A stretch of 19,898 bases of DNA from Treponema sp. (lineage in GTDB: Bacteria > Spirochaetota > Spirochaetia > Treponematales > Breznakiellaceae). The notes under the pieces were generated by a model that saw only the letters and a program-made list of their open reading frames with translations, made no database searches and had not been told where the DNA came from. Every line of letters begins with the position of its first letter. Positions within the stretch are counted from its first letter, which is position 1. The translations under genes were made by a program, and so were the position numbers. Shown here in pieces: positions 6,961 to 14,534 of this stretch. The stretch spans positions 1 through 19,898 of the forward strand of contig JAISEB010000131.1 of assembly GCA_031264395.1 (NCBI GenBank). The letters are read 5' to 3'.

Positions 6961-6966
6961 TACACT
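6961..6966 (+). promoter_or_regulatory. Possible -10 element for the histidine kinase gene
   Basis: TACACT lies 6 bases before the ATG at 6973 and there is no ribosome-binding site, mirroring the arrangement at the divergent mlaE start. No convincing -35 hexamer is found at 17 bases. Confidence 0.25.
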
Positions 6967-6972
6967 GGTACT

Positions 6973-9246
6973 ATGGGCATTGCCTTTATCGTTCTTTTGA
7001 TTGCCGCGGATCTTGTCATCCTGGCGGCGTTTTTTCTCCTCGCGCGCCGGCATTACAGGCGGCTTCCTGAAATACGGGAATCCGAATCCCTGAAAGACAG
7101 GCTCATGAGGCAGCAGCTCATGGCCGCCGTTTCCCGGAGTTTTGTCTCTTCGGACGACATAGGCATTCTGATACACAACGCCCTCATGATGCTGGGCATG
7201 CAGATGGACGTAAGCAGGACCGTTGTCGGACGGTTTGACAGGGCGGAGGGCGTTCTGCGGTACGAGTACGAGTGGGACAACACCAGGCACGGAACGCTTC
7301 CCCTGGCAAAAAAAATTTATCCCTTTGGCCCGGGCGACATGGTGTACGACACCTTCGTTATCCGGGGGGATGTGTACGTTACCTGCGACGACGTTGAAAA
7401 GGACAAAAAACTCGCCGCCATATACCGCCCGGCGGGGCTCAGGTCCTTTGTCTACACCCCCATTACCGCCTACGGATCTTTCTGGGGCGTTCTGGCGGCG
7501 GGCAGCGGGACTCCCCGGACATGGAGCGAGAACGACATACAGATCCTCAAACTCATCGCAAACGCCGTTACCGGGCTTATCATCAGATCCGACGCGGAAG
7601 AGCAGCTGCGCGCCGCGAAGGAAATGGCGGAACAGTCCAGCCGGGCCAAGACCAACTTCCTTTCCCGCATGAGTCACGAGATGCGGACCCCCATGAACGC
7701 CATCATAGGCATGACGACCATAGCGCGGACATCAGGCGACAGGGGAAAAATAGAGTACTGCCTTTCCAAGATCAACGACGCGTCTATACACCTGCTGGGA
7801 GTGATCAACGACATACTGGACATGTCGAAGATAGAGGCGGGCAAGTTCGAGCTTACCAATTCCGAATTCGATTTTGAAAAGATGCTTAAAAAAGTAACGG
7901 GCATGATGGAATTCCGCATCGACGAGAAAAAGCAGAATTTCATCGTAAAGGTTGAACCCGGCGTTCCCTCCAGAGTCATTGCCGACGAACAACGGCTTGC
8001 CCAGATCCTCACCAACCTCCTTTCCAACGCGGCCAAATTTACTTCCGAAGGGGGAACCATTTCCCTTTCGGTTGAAAGGAAACCGGACCCGCGGACAGGC
8101 GCGGAAGGAAGCGGCAAAAAAGAAGACGCGGCGGAAGGCGGCCGGGAAAGCGGGTGGAAGTCCTGCGTCCTCGAATTCCACATTACCGACTCGGGCATCG
8201 GCATCGCGAAAGAACAAATGGGAAAACTCTTTACCCTCTTTGAGCAGGCGGACGGAACCATCGCCAGAAAATTCGGCGGAACCGGCCTTGGGCTTGCCAT
8301 CTCAAAAAACATCGTGGAACTCATGGGGGGCAGGATCAGCATTGAATCGGAGCCGGGAAAAGGCTCCGACTTCAGTTTTGAGGTAAGCGTCGGGGAAGGA
8401 AAGGCGGAGGAAACCGTAAAGGAAAACTGGGAAAACCTCCGCATTCTCGCGGTTGACGACTCATGGGAAGTTCTTGAATACTTCAAGGAATACGCGGCGG
8501 TGATGCACGTCAATTGCTCCCTTGCGGCGAGCGGGGAAGAAGCCCTGCGCATCATGGCAAGGGAAGATACCTTTGACATCGCCTTTGTCGACTGGCGCAT
8601 GCCGGAAATGAACGGCATAGAACTTGCCAGAACGATAAAAAAGAAGAACGGCCCGAATACAATCGTGATCATGATCTCCGCCACCGAATGGGAGACGATG
8701 AAAGACGAGGCAAAAGAGGCCGGGGTGGACGGTTACATACCGAAGCCGCTCTTTCCTTCGGCGCTGACCGACTGTATCAACAACTGCGTCAAAAATTTCG
8801 CGGCGGCGGGCGTGGGCGGCGAAAGAAAAAACATCTTTGCCGGGAAACGCATACTCCTTGCCGAAGACGTGGAGATAAACAGGGAGATCGTAAGTTCCCT
8901 TCTGGAGGAGTCGGGGGTCCTTATAGACTACGCGGAAAACGGGATCGAGGCGATAGAAAAATTCAGCAAAGACCCCCAGGGCTACGGCGTCATCCTCATG
9001 GACATACACATGCCTGAAATGGACGGATATGAGGCGACACGGCGCATCCGGGAGGCGGAGGCCGGACTGTACTCCGGCAAAGAAGCGCCCTCCCCGGTGC
9101 CTATTGTCGCCATGACCGCCAACGTTTTTAAGGAAGACATAGAGAAGTGCCTTGCCGCCGGAATGAACGCCCACATGGGAAAACCCGTCGACGTGGACGA
9201 ACTGTACGGCCAGCTCAGAAAATACCTCTTGAACCAGAGCGCCTGA
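6973..9246 (+). CDS. Membrane-anchored GAF hybrid histidine kinase with two receiver domains
   Basis: The 757-residue protein starts with one transmembrane helix (about 3-24). A GAF-like sensor domain follows (about 45-205, ending SFWGVLAAGSGTPRTWSEND), then HisKA with H235 in MSHEMRTPMNAI. The HATPase domain has the N-box NLLSNAAKF (348-356) and DSGIGIAKEQ and GTGLGLAIS boxes. Receiver 1 has D495/D496 and phospho-acceptor D540 (VDWRMPEM); receiver 2 has E631/D632 and D677 (LMDIHMPEMDGY). There is no C-terminal HPt domain, so phosphate must pass to a separate HPt or output protein not encoded here. A 28-residue charged, glycine-rich insertion (about 370-397) splits the ATPase domain before the D-box. 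The gene stands alone: divergent from mlaE and convergent with argH, 8 bases away. The signal sensed is unknown. Confidence 0.92.
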   Translation: MGIAFIVLLIAADLVILAAFFLLARRHYRRLPEIRESESLKDRLMRQQLMAAVSRSFVSSDDIGILIHNALMMLGMQMDVSRTVVGRFDRAEGVLRYEYEWDNTRHGTLPLAKKIYPFGPGDMVYDTFVIRGDVYVTCDDVEKDKKLAAIYRPAGLRSFVYTPITAYGSFWGVLAAGSGTPRTWSENDIQILKLIANAVTGLIIRSDAEEQLRAAKEMAEQSSRAKTNFLSRMSHEMRTPMNAIIGMTTIARTSGDRGKIEYCLSKINDASIHLLGVINDILDMSKIEAGKFELTNSEFDFEKMLKKVTGMMEFRIDEKKQNFIVKVEPGVPSRVIADEQRLAQILTNLLSNAAKFTSEGGTISLSVERKPDPRTGAEGSGKKEDAAEGGRESGWKSCVLEFHITDSGIGIAKEQMGKLFTLFEQADGTIARKFGGTGLGLAISKNIVELMGGRISIESEPGKGSDFSFEVSVGEGKAEETVKENWENLRILAVDDSWEVLEYFKEYAAVMHVNCSLAASGEEALRIMAREDTFDIAFVDWRMPEMNGIELARTIKKKNGPNTIVIMISATEWETMKDEAKEAGVDGYIPKPLFPSALTDCINNCVKNFAAAGVGGERKNIFAGKRILLAEDVEINREIVSSLLEESGVLIDYAENGIEAIEKFSKDPQGYGVILMDIHMPEMDGYEATRRIREAEAGLYSGKEAPSPVPIVAMTANVFKEDIEKCLAAGMNAHMGKPVDVDELYGQLRKYLLNQSA

Positions 9247-9254
9247 TCTTTCCG

Positions 9255-10676
9255 TTACAGGAAATCTTTAAGCGCTTCCCTCATTATCCCTATCTGCCGC
9301 CGTACTTCTGCGGGCGCAGGGCCGCCGGGAAGGCTCCGGGCGGCGACGGAGGCGGCGGGGCTTAACGCGGCGTAAATATCCTCCCCAAACAGGGGCGAGC
9401 GCGCCCTCAATTCGTCAAGGCCGCGCTCGGCTATGCGCTTCTGCCCGGCCGCCAGACAGTCCCGGACTATGAGCGCCGCGGTCTCGTGGGCCCTGCGGAA
9501 GGGCACGCCCCGGCGGACGAGGTACTCCGCCGCGTCGGTAGCCTCAAGGAAACCGCCCGTACAGGCCGCCTCCATGCGGTCCTTTCTAAAGGAGGCGCTC
9601 CCCATCATCCCGCTAAAGATGGCAAGGCACGAGCGCAGCGTGTCGAGACTGCCGAAAAGCGCCTCTTTGTCTTCCTGAAGATCCCTGTCGTAGGCATAGG
9701 GAAGGCCCTTAAGAAGGATGAAGAGCGTTACAAGGGCGCCCGTGGTTCTTCCCGCCTTGCCCCGGACAAGTTCGGCAAAATCGGGATTTTTTTTCTGGGG
9801 CATAATGGAAGAACCGGTGCTCCAGGATTCCCCGAATTCGATAAAGCCGAATTCCTCACTGGACCAGATGACAAGATCCTCGCAGAAACGGGAAAGGTGC
9901 ACCATGGTAATGGCGGAAGCGGAAGCGGTTTCAAGGACGAAATCCCTGTCTGCCACCGCGTCCATGGAATTAAGGACGGGCCGGGCAAAGCCCAGACTGC
10001 GGGACACAGCCTCCCTGTCCAGCGGAAGGCCGGAACCGGCAAGGGCCCCGGAACCCAGGGGACATTCGTCAAGCCGCTCCAGCGCGGAGGCAAAACGGCC
10101 GCCGTCGCGGATAAGGCCCGCGGCCCAGGCGCACAGGTGATGTCCCAGCGTCACGGGCTGCGCCCGCTGGAGGTGGGTGTAGCCGGGCATAACGCTTTCG
10201 GCGTGTTTTTCCGCAATCGCAAGAAGCGTTCCGGCGGCTTCCGCTATACACAGGCGTATTTCGGGGATGGCCCGTTTGAGGTAGAGCCTGAAATCAAGGA
10301 CAACCTGATCGTTTCTGCTGCGGCCCGCGTGCAGCATGCGGCCCTGGTCCCCGAGCCGTTCGGTAAGGAGCCCCTCAATGAGCGAGTGTATGTCTTCGGC
10401 GCTCCCGTCCGGAACGCCCGCCTCAAATTCACGCGAGATGCGTTCAAGTTCCGCGTCCAGCGCGGCGGCCGTCTCCGGGGGGATGATCCCCTGTTTCCCG
10501 AGCATTGCCGCGTGGGCCCGGCTTCCCCGTATATCGTCCTGGGCAAGCCGTTTGTCAACGTCAAGGGAAGCCTCAAAGGCAAAGGCCCCGGCGGACGGCT
10601 TTTCGGCGAGCCTCCCGGCCCAGAGAACGGGCCGTTCCTTTTTTTCATCCGTCTTTGCGGCAGGATCGTCTTTCAC
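9255..10676 (-). CDS. argH: Argininosuccinate lyase
   Basis: ArgH splits argininosuccinate into arginine and fumarate, the last step of arginine synthesis, in the cytoplasm. The 473-residue product shows the fumarase/aspartase-superfamily signature GSSIMPQKKNPD (288-299), whose flexible loop holds the catalytic serine. It also has AGRSRNDQV (near 118-126), where substrate contacts lie, and YTHLQRAQP with the conserved histidine. The early LWAGRL replaces the more common LWGGRF. The start is GTG at 10676, preceded by an AAGGGAAAGG purine run. No in-frame ATG lies closer, and the resulting N-terminal extension of about 17 charged residues is modest. It begins 18 bases after the argG stop and shares its promoter. 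Its stop is 8 bases from the convergent kinase gene. Confidence 0.95.
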   Translation of the reverse strand: MKDDPAAKTDEKKERPVLWAGRLAEKPSAGAFAFEASLDVDKRLAQDDIRGSRAHAAMLGKQGIIPPETAAALDAELERISREFEAGVPDGSAEDIHSLIEGLLTERLGDQGRMLHAGRSRNDQVVLDFRLYLKRAIPEIRLCIAEAAGTLLAIAEKHAESVMPGYTHLQRAQPVTLGHHLCAWAAGLIRDGGRFASALERLDECPLGSGALAGSGLPLDREAVSRSLGFARPVLNSMDAVADRDFVLETASASAITMVHLSRFCEDLVIWSSEEFGFIEFGESWSTGSSIMPQKKNPDFAELVRGKAGRTTGALVTLFILLKGLPYAYDRDLQEDKEALFGSLDTLRSCLAIFSGMMGSASFRKDRMEAACTGGFLEATDAAEYLVRRGVPFRRAHETAALIVRDCLAAGQKRIAERGLDELRARSPLFGEDIYAALSPAASVAARSLPGGPAPAEVRRQIGIMREALKDFL

Positions 10677-10694
10677 GCCTTTCCCTTTTCAAGA

Positions 10695-11957
10695 TTACGC
10701 CTTGCCCCGCTTCTTTGTCCGGGGCGCGGCGGCGGGGATCTTCACGGCCCTGCCCTTCTTCCCGTGTTCCATCATGGCCCTGACCAGCACGGGCAGCCCG
10801 TAAAGGCGGATAAAGCCTTTAGCGTCGGCGTGGTTGTACAGTTCGCCGGTGGTAAAACTCGCGATGCTGGCGTTGTACAGCGAATTGGGGGAACTGACCC
10901 CCGCCGAACTGACGGAGCCCTTGTAAAGTTTTACCCTTACCGTACCGGAAACGGTCTTCTGGGTAACATCGACAAAGGCGGAAAGCGCCTCACGCAGCGG
11001 GGTAAACCACAGGCCGCCGTAGATCAGCTCGCCCATTTTAAGGGCGGCCTGCTGCTTGAACGCGTATGTTTGCCGGTCAAGACAGATGTGTTCCAGCTCC
11101 CCGTGCGCGTAGTAAAGGATCGTTCCCCCGGGCGTTTCGTAGACTCCCCGGCTCTTCATTCCCACCACCCTGTTTTCAACCAGATCGGCAAGCCCTACGC
11201 CGTTCGCGCCGCCAATCCTGTTGAGGGTTTTGATGATGGTTACACCGTCGGCCTTCTTTCCGTTCACGGCGGCAGGGATTCCCTTTTCAAATTCGATTTC
11301 AACATATTCGGGTTTGTTCGGAGCCTTCTCGGGCGGGACGGTCATCTTGAGCATCTTCCTGTAATCGGGCTCATGCCAGGGGTCCTCAAGTTCAAGACCC
11401 TCGTGGGAAATATGCCAGAGGTTGTCGTCCCTGCTGTACGATTCCTTTTTCTTCATGGGAACGGGGATCTTCCTCCGCTGAAGGTAGCGTATCTCCTCTT
11501 CCCGGCTCTTGATCTTCCAGATGCGCCAAGGGGCGATGATCTCAATGTCGGGGGCAAAGGCCATGATCCCCAAATCAAAACGGACCTGATCGTTTCCCTT
11601 GCCGGTGGCGCCGTGGGCTATGGCGTCCGCCTTTTCCTTGCGGGCGTATTCCACAAGAACCCTGGCGATAAGGGGCCGCGCGGTGGAAGTGCCCAAAAGA
11701 TACCTGTCTTCATACACGGCGCCCGCCTTGAGCGCCGGCCATATAAATTCCTCGACGTACTCTTTTTTTACATCGGCCACATAACAGGACGACGCCCCTG
11801 TTTCAAGCGCCCGCTTTTCAACGGCCTTCCAGTCGGCTTCCTGCCCCACGTCAACGCAGACGGCAACGACATCACAGTCGTAGTTTTCCCTGAGCCACGG
11901 AATGATCACCGTGGTGTCCAGCCCCCCCGAATAGGCAAGGACGATCTTCTTCTTCAT
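10695..11957 (-). CDS. argG: Argininosuccinate synthase
   Basis: ArgG joins citrulline and aspartate with ATP to make argininosuccinate. The 420-residue protein has the PP-loop motif AYSGGLDTT (8-16). Downstream family blocks are GTSTARPL, AHGATGKGNDQVRF, SRDDNLWHIS and GVGLADLVENRVVGMKSRGVYE. A lysine/arginine-rich C-terminal tail (APRTKKRGK) is slightly longer than usual. The ATG at 11957 has AGGAG 6 bases upstream and a strong promoter close by. It is the first gene of argG-argH. Citrulline must come from ornithine carbamoyltransferase (argF), which is not in this window. The end of the tail abuts argH, so a fused or frameshifted extension is not suspected. Confidence 0.96.
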   Translation of the reverse strand: MKKKIVLAYSGGLDTTVIIPWLRENYDCDVVAVCVDVGQEADWKAVEKRALETGASSCYVADVKKEYVEEFIWPALKAGAVYEDRYLLGTSTARPLIARVLVEYARKEKADAIAHGATGKGNDQVRFDLGIMAFAPDIEIIAPWRIWKIKSREEEIRYLQRRKIPVPMKKKESYSRDDNLWHISHEGLELEDPWHEPDYRKMLKMTVPPEKAPNKPEYVEIEFEKGIPAAVNGKKADGVTIIKTLNRIGGANGVGLADLVENRVVGMKSRGVYETPGGTILYYAHGELEHICLDRQTYAFKQQAALKMGELIYGGLWFTPLREALSAFVDVTQKTVSGTVRVKLYKGSVSSAGVSSPNSLYNASIASFTTGELYNHADAKGFIRLYGLPVLVRAMMEHGKKGRAVKIPAAAPRTKKRGKA

Positions 11958-11974
11958 GATTGCTCCTGTTTGTT

Positions 11975-12004
11975 ATTATAGACGGCCGAACCGCCGCCGT
12001 TCAA
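11975..12004 (-). promoter_or_regulatory. argGH promoter
   Basis: Minus-strand TTGAAC (11999-12004) and a perfect TATAAT (11975-11980) are 18 bases apart, ending 17 bases before the argG ATG. The GC-rich spacer carries a GGCGGCGGTTCGGCC run that could be an operator, but I see no clear ArgR box. Confidence 0.65.
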
Positions 12005-12085
12005 TTAAATATTTCGTACCGTCATTATCCCCGAAGTTCCGCCTTTAGGCAAGACTGCGAGCAGGTATATAAAATGCAAGAATTT

Positions 12086-12165
12086 AACCACAGACCTTAC
12101 AGACAGAACGGACTTTAATTTCAAATGTATATTTTGTCCGTGTTGGTCTGTGTCTGTCCGTGGTT
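12086..12165. repeat. Imperfect inverted repeat of the AACCAC...GTGGTT type
   Basis: The left arm (12086-12113, starting AACCACAGAC) and the right arm (12136-12165, ending GTCCGTGGTT) are imperfect reverse complements built from ACAGAC/ACGGAC units. They enclose a 22-base AT-rich centre. The ends match those of the element at 820-924. This is probably a dispersed non-coding repeat; as RNA it would form a long stem. Confidence 0.6.
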
Positions 12166-12204
12166 GTTTTGAATTCGGAATTACCGACCATGCCCGCGCG
12201 TGTA

Positions 12205-12233
12205 TTTACAGATGAAAGGCGGGAAGCTATGAT
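12205..12233 (+). promoter_or_regulatory. Promoter of the DHH phosphoesterase gene
   Basis: TTTACA (12205-12210) and TATGAT (12228-12233) are spaced exactly 17 bases apart. Transcription would start near 12240, inside the dispersed repeat, giving a leader of roughly 50 bases. Confidence 0.55.
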
Positions 12234-12236
12234 TGG

Positions 12237-12251
12237 ACATGTTTAGTAACC
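12237..12251 (+). repeat. 15-bp direct repeat, left copy flanking the DHH gene
   Basis: ACATGTTTAGTAACC occurs here and again, identical and in the same orientation, at 13281-13295 just past the DHH gene. After these bases the two copies diverge: this copy continues CGTTTGAACAAC and lacks the GTAACC/GGTTAC hairpin partner. Confidence 0.65.
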
Positions 12252-12293
12252 GTTTGAACAACTTTATTGGGAAAGAACGCAAAGGAGGGGACC

Positions 12294-13277
12294 ATGAGTA
12301 CCAGACTTGACGCACTGGTTGATGTTCTGAAGGACGCGCCCGACGAGGTATTTATACAGCCCCACAATGTTCCTGATCCCGACGCCATTGGGGCAAGCCT
12401 TGCGCTGTACTACCTGCTTGACCTCAAGGGGATAAAAAAACTTGCCATAGTGTACGATCAGGAAATTGAAAAGGCAAATTCCTTAAAGATGATAGAACTC
12501 TTTGACATACCCATCATCAGGGCCAGCGACGCGCTTACGCTGGGACCCGAAGATCTTTCGGTTCTGGTTGACGTTCAGAAGGGAAACTCAAACATAACCG
12601 ATCTTGCCACCGATGAAGTCGCGGTGATAGACCACCACGAATACCTGGGCAGTAACGGATACCGTTTCGAGGACATACGCCCGGAGGCGGGAAGCTGCAG
12701 CGCCATTCTGGCGGATTATTTTTTTGAAAACGGCATCGTGCCGCCCCGCAATGTCGCCACCGCCCTGCTTTACGGGATCTTCATGGACACAAGCGATCTG
12801 ACGCGGGGCGCTTCGGACCTTGACATCAACATGTTTTACAGGCTCTACAGCCTTTCCAATATAGACATGATCGTGGAACTGCGCGGCAACGAGATTTCCG
12901 TGCAGGATCTGGGCCTGTACGCCGAGGCGTTCAGAACTGTCGAGATCTACGACGAGCTTGGGTTTCTCGCGCTGCAAAGCGCGAACGACTCTCTTCTGGG
13001 CGCCGCCGGCGACATTGTCGTCAGCGTTTCCGGGGTAAACATCGCGGTTGCCTACGCGAAGCGCGAAAACGGCGTCAAACTTTCCGTGCGGAGCATTGCC
13101 GACGAAATCAGCGCGAACAGTCTTGTAAGGTGTGTCGTGGAAGGCGTGGGGAAGGGAGGCGGGCACAGCCACATGGCCGGGGGTTTTATTCCCGGCGAAA
13201 ACATTTCCGCCTCCCGTTCAATAGATACCTTCATCAAGCACAGGGCGATTATGTTTTACGAAACGGCGCGAAAATGA
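12294..13277 (+). CDS. DHH/DHHA1-family phosphoesterase (NrnA-like)
   Basis: The 327-residue protein contains the DHH catalytic motifs in order: H24, D28 and D30 in HNVPDPDAIGA, the LVDVQ strand, D113-H114-H115 in IDHHEY, and D165 in FMDTSDLTRG. The C-terminal DHHA1 substrate-binding motif is GKGGGHSHMAGG (286-297). Family members are Mn-dependent and degrade short oligoribonucleotides, pAp or cyclic dinucleotide products. Which substrate applies here cannot be decided. ATG 12294 is chosen because AGGAGG lies 5 bases upstream. It has its own promoter and runs opposite to the arginine genes on both sides. Exact 15-bp direct repeats bracket it, hinting at insertion into a once continuous arg cluster. 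Confidence 0.88.
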   Translation: MSTRLDALVDVLKDAPDEVFIQPHNVPDPDAIGASLALYYLLDLKGIKKLAIVYDQEIEKANSLKMIELFDIPIIRASDALTLGPEDLSVLVDVQKGNSNITDLATDEVAVIDHHEYLGSNGYRFEDIRPEAGSCSAILADYFFENGIVPPRNVATALLYGIFMDTSDLTRGASDLDINMFYRLYSLSNIDMIVELRGNEISVQDLGLYAEAFRTVEIYDELGFLALQSANDSLLGAAGDIVVSVSGVNIAVAYAKRENGVKLSVRSIADEISANSLVRCVVEGVGKGGGHSHMAGGFIPGENISASRSIDTFIKHRAIMFYETARK

Positions 13278-13280
13278 TGA

Positions 13281-13306
13281 ACATGTTTAGTAACCCGGTT
13301 GGTTAC
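13281..13306 (+). repeat. Dispersed hairpin repeat, copy 2, with the right 15-bp direct repeat
   Basis: It opens with ACATGTTTAGTAACC (identical to 12237-12251) and continues into CGGTTGGTTAC. GTAACC-CGGTT-GGTTAC forms a 6-bp stem. Bases 13284-13306 are the exact reverse complement of 707-729. It lies 4 bases past the DHH stop and before the convergent argD stop, so it may also help end transcription. Confidence 0.65.
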
Positions 13307-13334
13307 CGGTAAACCTTCGGTTAGGGGCACCCCT

Positions 13335-14534
13335 TCAGCCGTCAAGGAGCCCCTTCAGCATGTCAAGGCCCTCTTCGATCTCGCCGTCGCTTACCGTGTA
13401 GGGGGGAAGCAGCCGGAGGGTCTTTGGGCCGGCCGAAAGGAGGAGGATGCCCGGACCGTTCCCCCCGGCAAGGGCGATTCCTTTTTCCAGAAGGGGCCAG
13501 GCGTCAACGGCAATGTCAACGCCCGTCATGAGCCCCCTGCCCCGGACCTCCATAACCAGAGGATGTTTCCAGCCCCGTATGGCGTCCATGATCTTTTCGC
13601 CTTTCCTTTCAATTCCTGCAAGGAAAGCGGGATTGTTGACCGTATCCAGCACCACAAGGCCGGCGGCGGCGGCAAGGGGATTTCCTCCGAAGGTACTGCC
13701 GTGATCGCCTGACTCGAACACTTCCCCGGTTTTTTCCCCCGTAAGAACGGCGCCCGCGGGAAGCCCGCCGCACATTCCCTTGGCAAGGGTAACAATATCG
13801 GCCTTTACCGGGCTTCCCCCCGCCGTGTACCCTTCGAAGGCAAGAAAGTTCCCCGTACGGCCCATGCCGCACTGCACCTCGTCAAACATGAGCAGTATGT
13901 CCCGCTCGGCGCACAGCCGCGCCGCCGTCTCGATAAATTCCCCGCTCTGGGGAATGATCCCGCTTTCGCCCTGTACCGCTTCAAGCAAAAGGCCTGCGGT
14001 TTTTGTTTTGTCAAGCGCCCTGTCAAGGGCCTCTATATCGCCGCCCCTGATGTAGGCAAAGCCGCCTGTAAAGGGGCCGAAGTCCTTGTGGAATTTATCC
14101 TGGCCCGTCGCGGCCAGCGTGGTAATGGTCCTTCCGTGAAAACTGCCCCGCAGCGTCACGATGGTGTGCCTGCCTTCCCCGTATTTTTTAAGGGAATACT
14201 TCCGGGCAATCTTGCAGGCCCCTTCATTCGCCTCCGCACCGGAATTGGCAAGAAACACCTTCCGCATGCCGCCCTTCGCGCAGGCTTCCACAAGTTTTTC
14301 CGCAAAGGCGGCGGAGACATCGCTCTGGTAGTAATTACACACATGATTGAGTTTTGCCGCCTGTTCCGAAATGGCCTTTACCAGGGGCGGGTAACTATGC
14401 CCGAGACAGTTCACCGCGATACCTGAACTGAAGTCAAGGTATTTCCTCCCGGCCGTATCAAAAAGCCAGGAACCCTCGCCCCGCGCGAAAGTTACGGGCA
14501 GCCGGTGATAGGTATTCATAAAAACATTGTTCAT
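13335..14534 (-). CDS. argD: Acetylornithine aminotransferase
   Basis: This class-III PLP aminotransferase converts N-acetylglutamate semialdehyde to N-acetylornithine using glutamate. In the 399-residue product, K252 in TLAKGMCGGLPAGA is the PLP lysine. LANSGAEANEGA and RGSFHGRT bind the cofactor phosphate and ring, and MFDEVQCGMGRTG holds the aspartate that pairs with the pyridine nitrogen. The length is typical of ArgD. Related enzymes (GabT, succinylornithine transaminase) share the fold, but the operon context with argC, argJ and argB fixes the role. Its ATG overlaps the argB stop by 4 bases, with GAAGGGGA upstream. It is the last gene of argCJBD and converges on the DHH gene. Confidence 0.95.
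   Translation of the reverse strand: MNNVFMNTYHRLPVTFARGEGSWLFDTAGRKYLDFSSGIAVNCLGHSYPPLVKAISEQAAKLNHVCNYYQSDVSAAFAEKLVEACAKGGMRKVFLANSGAEANEGACKIARKYSLKKYGEGRHTIVTLRGSFHGRTITTLAATGQDKFHKDFGPFTGGFAYIRGGDIEALDRALDKTKTAGLLLEAVQGESGIIPQSGEFIETAARLCAERDILLMFDEVQCGMGRTGNFLAFEGYTAGGSPVKADIVTLAKGMCGGLPAGAVLTGEKTGEVFESGDHGSTFGGNPLAAAAGLVVLDTVNNPAFLAGIERKGEKIMDAIRGWKHPLVMEVRGRGLMTGVDIAVDAWPLLEKGIALAGGNGPGILLLSAGPKTLRLLPPYTVSDGEIEEGLDMLKGLLDG

Larger units (their letters stand above)
11958..12293. other. Gene-free stretch between argG and the DHH gene
   Basis: The two genes diverge here and about 335 bases hold no coding frame. From left to right it contains the argG promoter (11975-12004), a large imperfect inverted repeat (12086-12165), the DHH gene promoter (12205-12233), a dispersed 15-base repeat (12237-12251) and the AGGAGG ribosome-binding site of the DHH gene (12283-12288). 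Confidence 0.7.

Noticed and set aside
9486..11981. Very long plus-strand frame (831 codons) opposite argH and argG
   Set aside because: Both real genes on the other strand carry complete catalytic motifs. The frame crosses their boundary and has a Gly/Arg/Pro-rich nonsense composition typical of antisense GC-rich DNA.
11981..12060. ArgR operator near argG
   Set aside because: No tandem 18-bp palindromes of the AATTGAATAA type are visible. The GC-rich spacer stem is not an ARG box.
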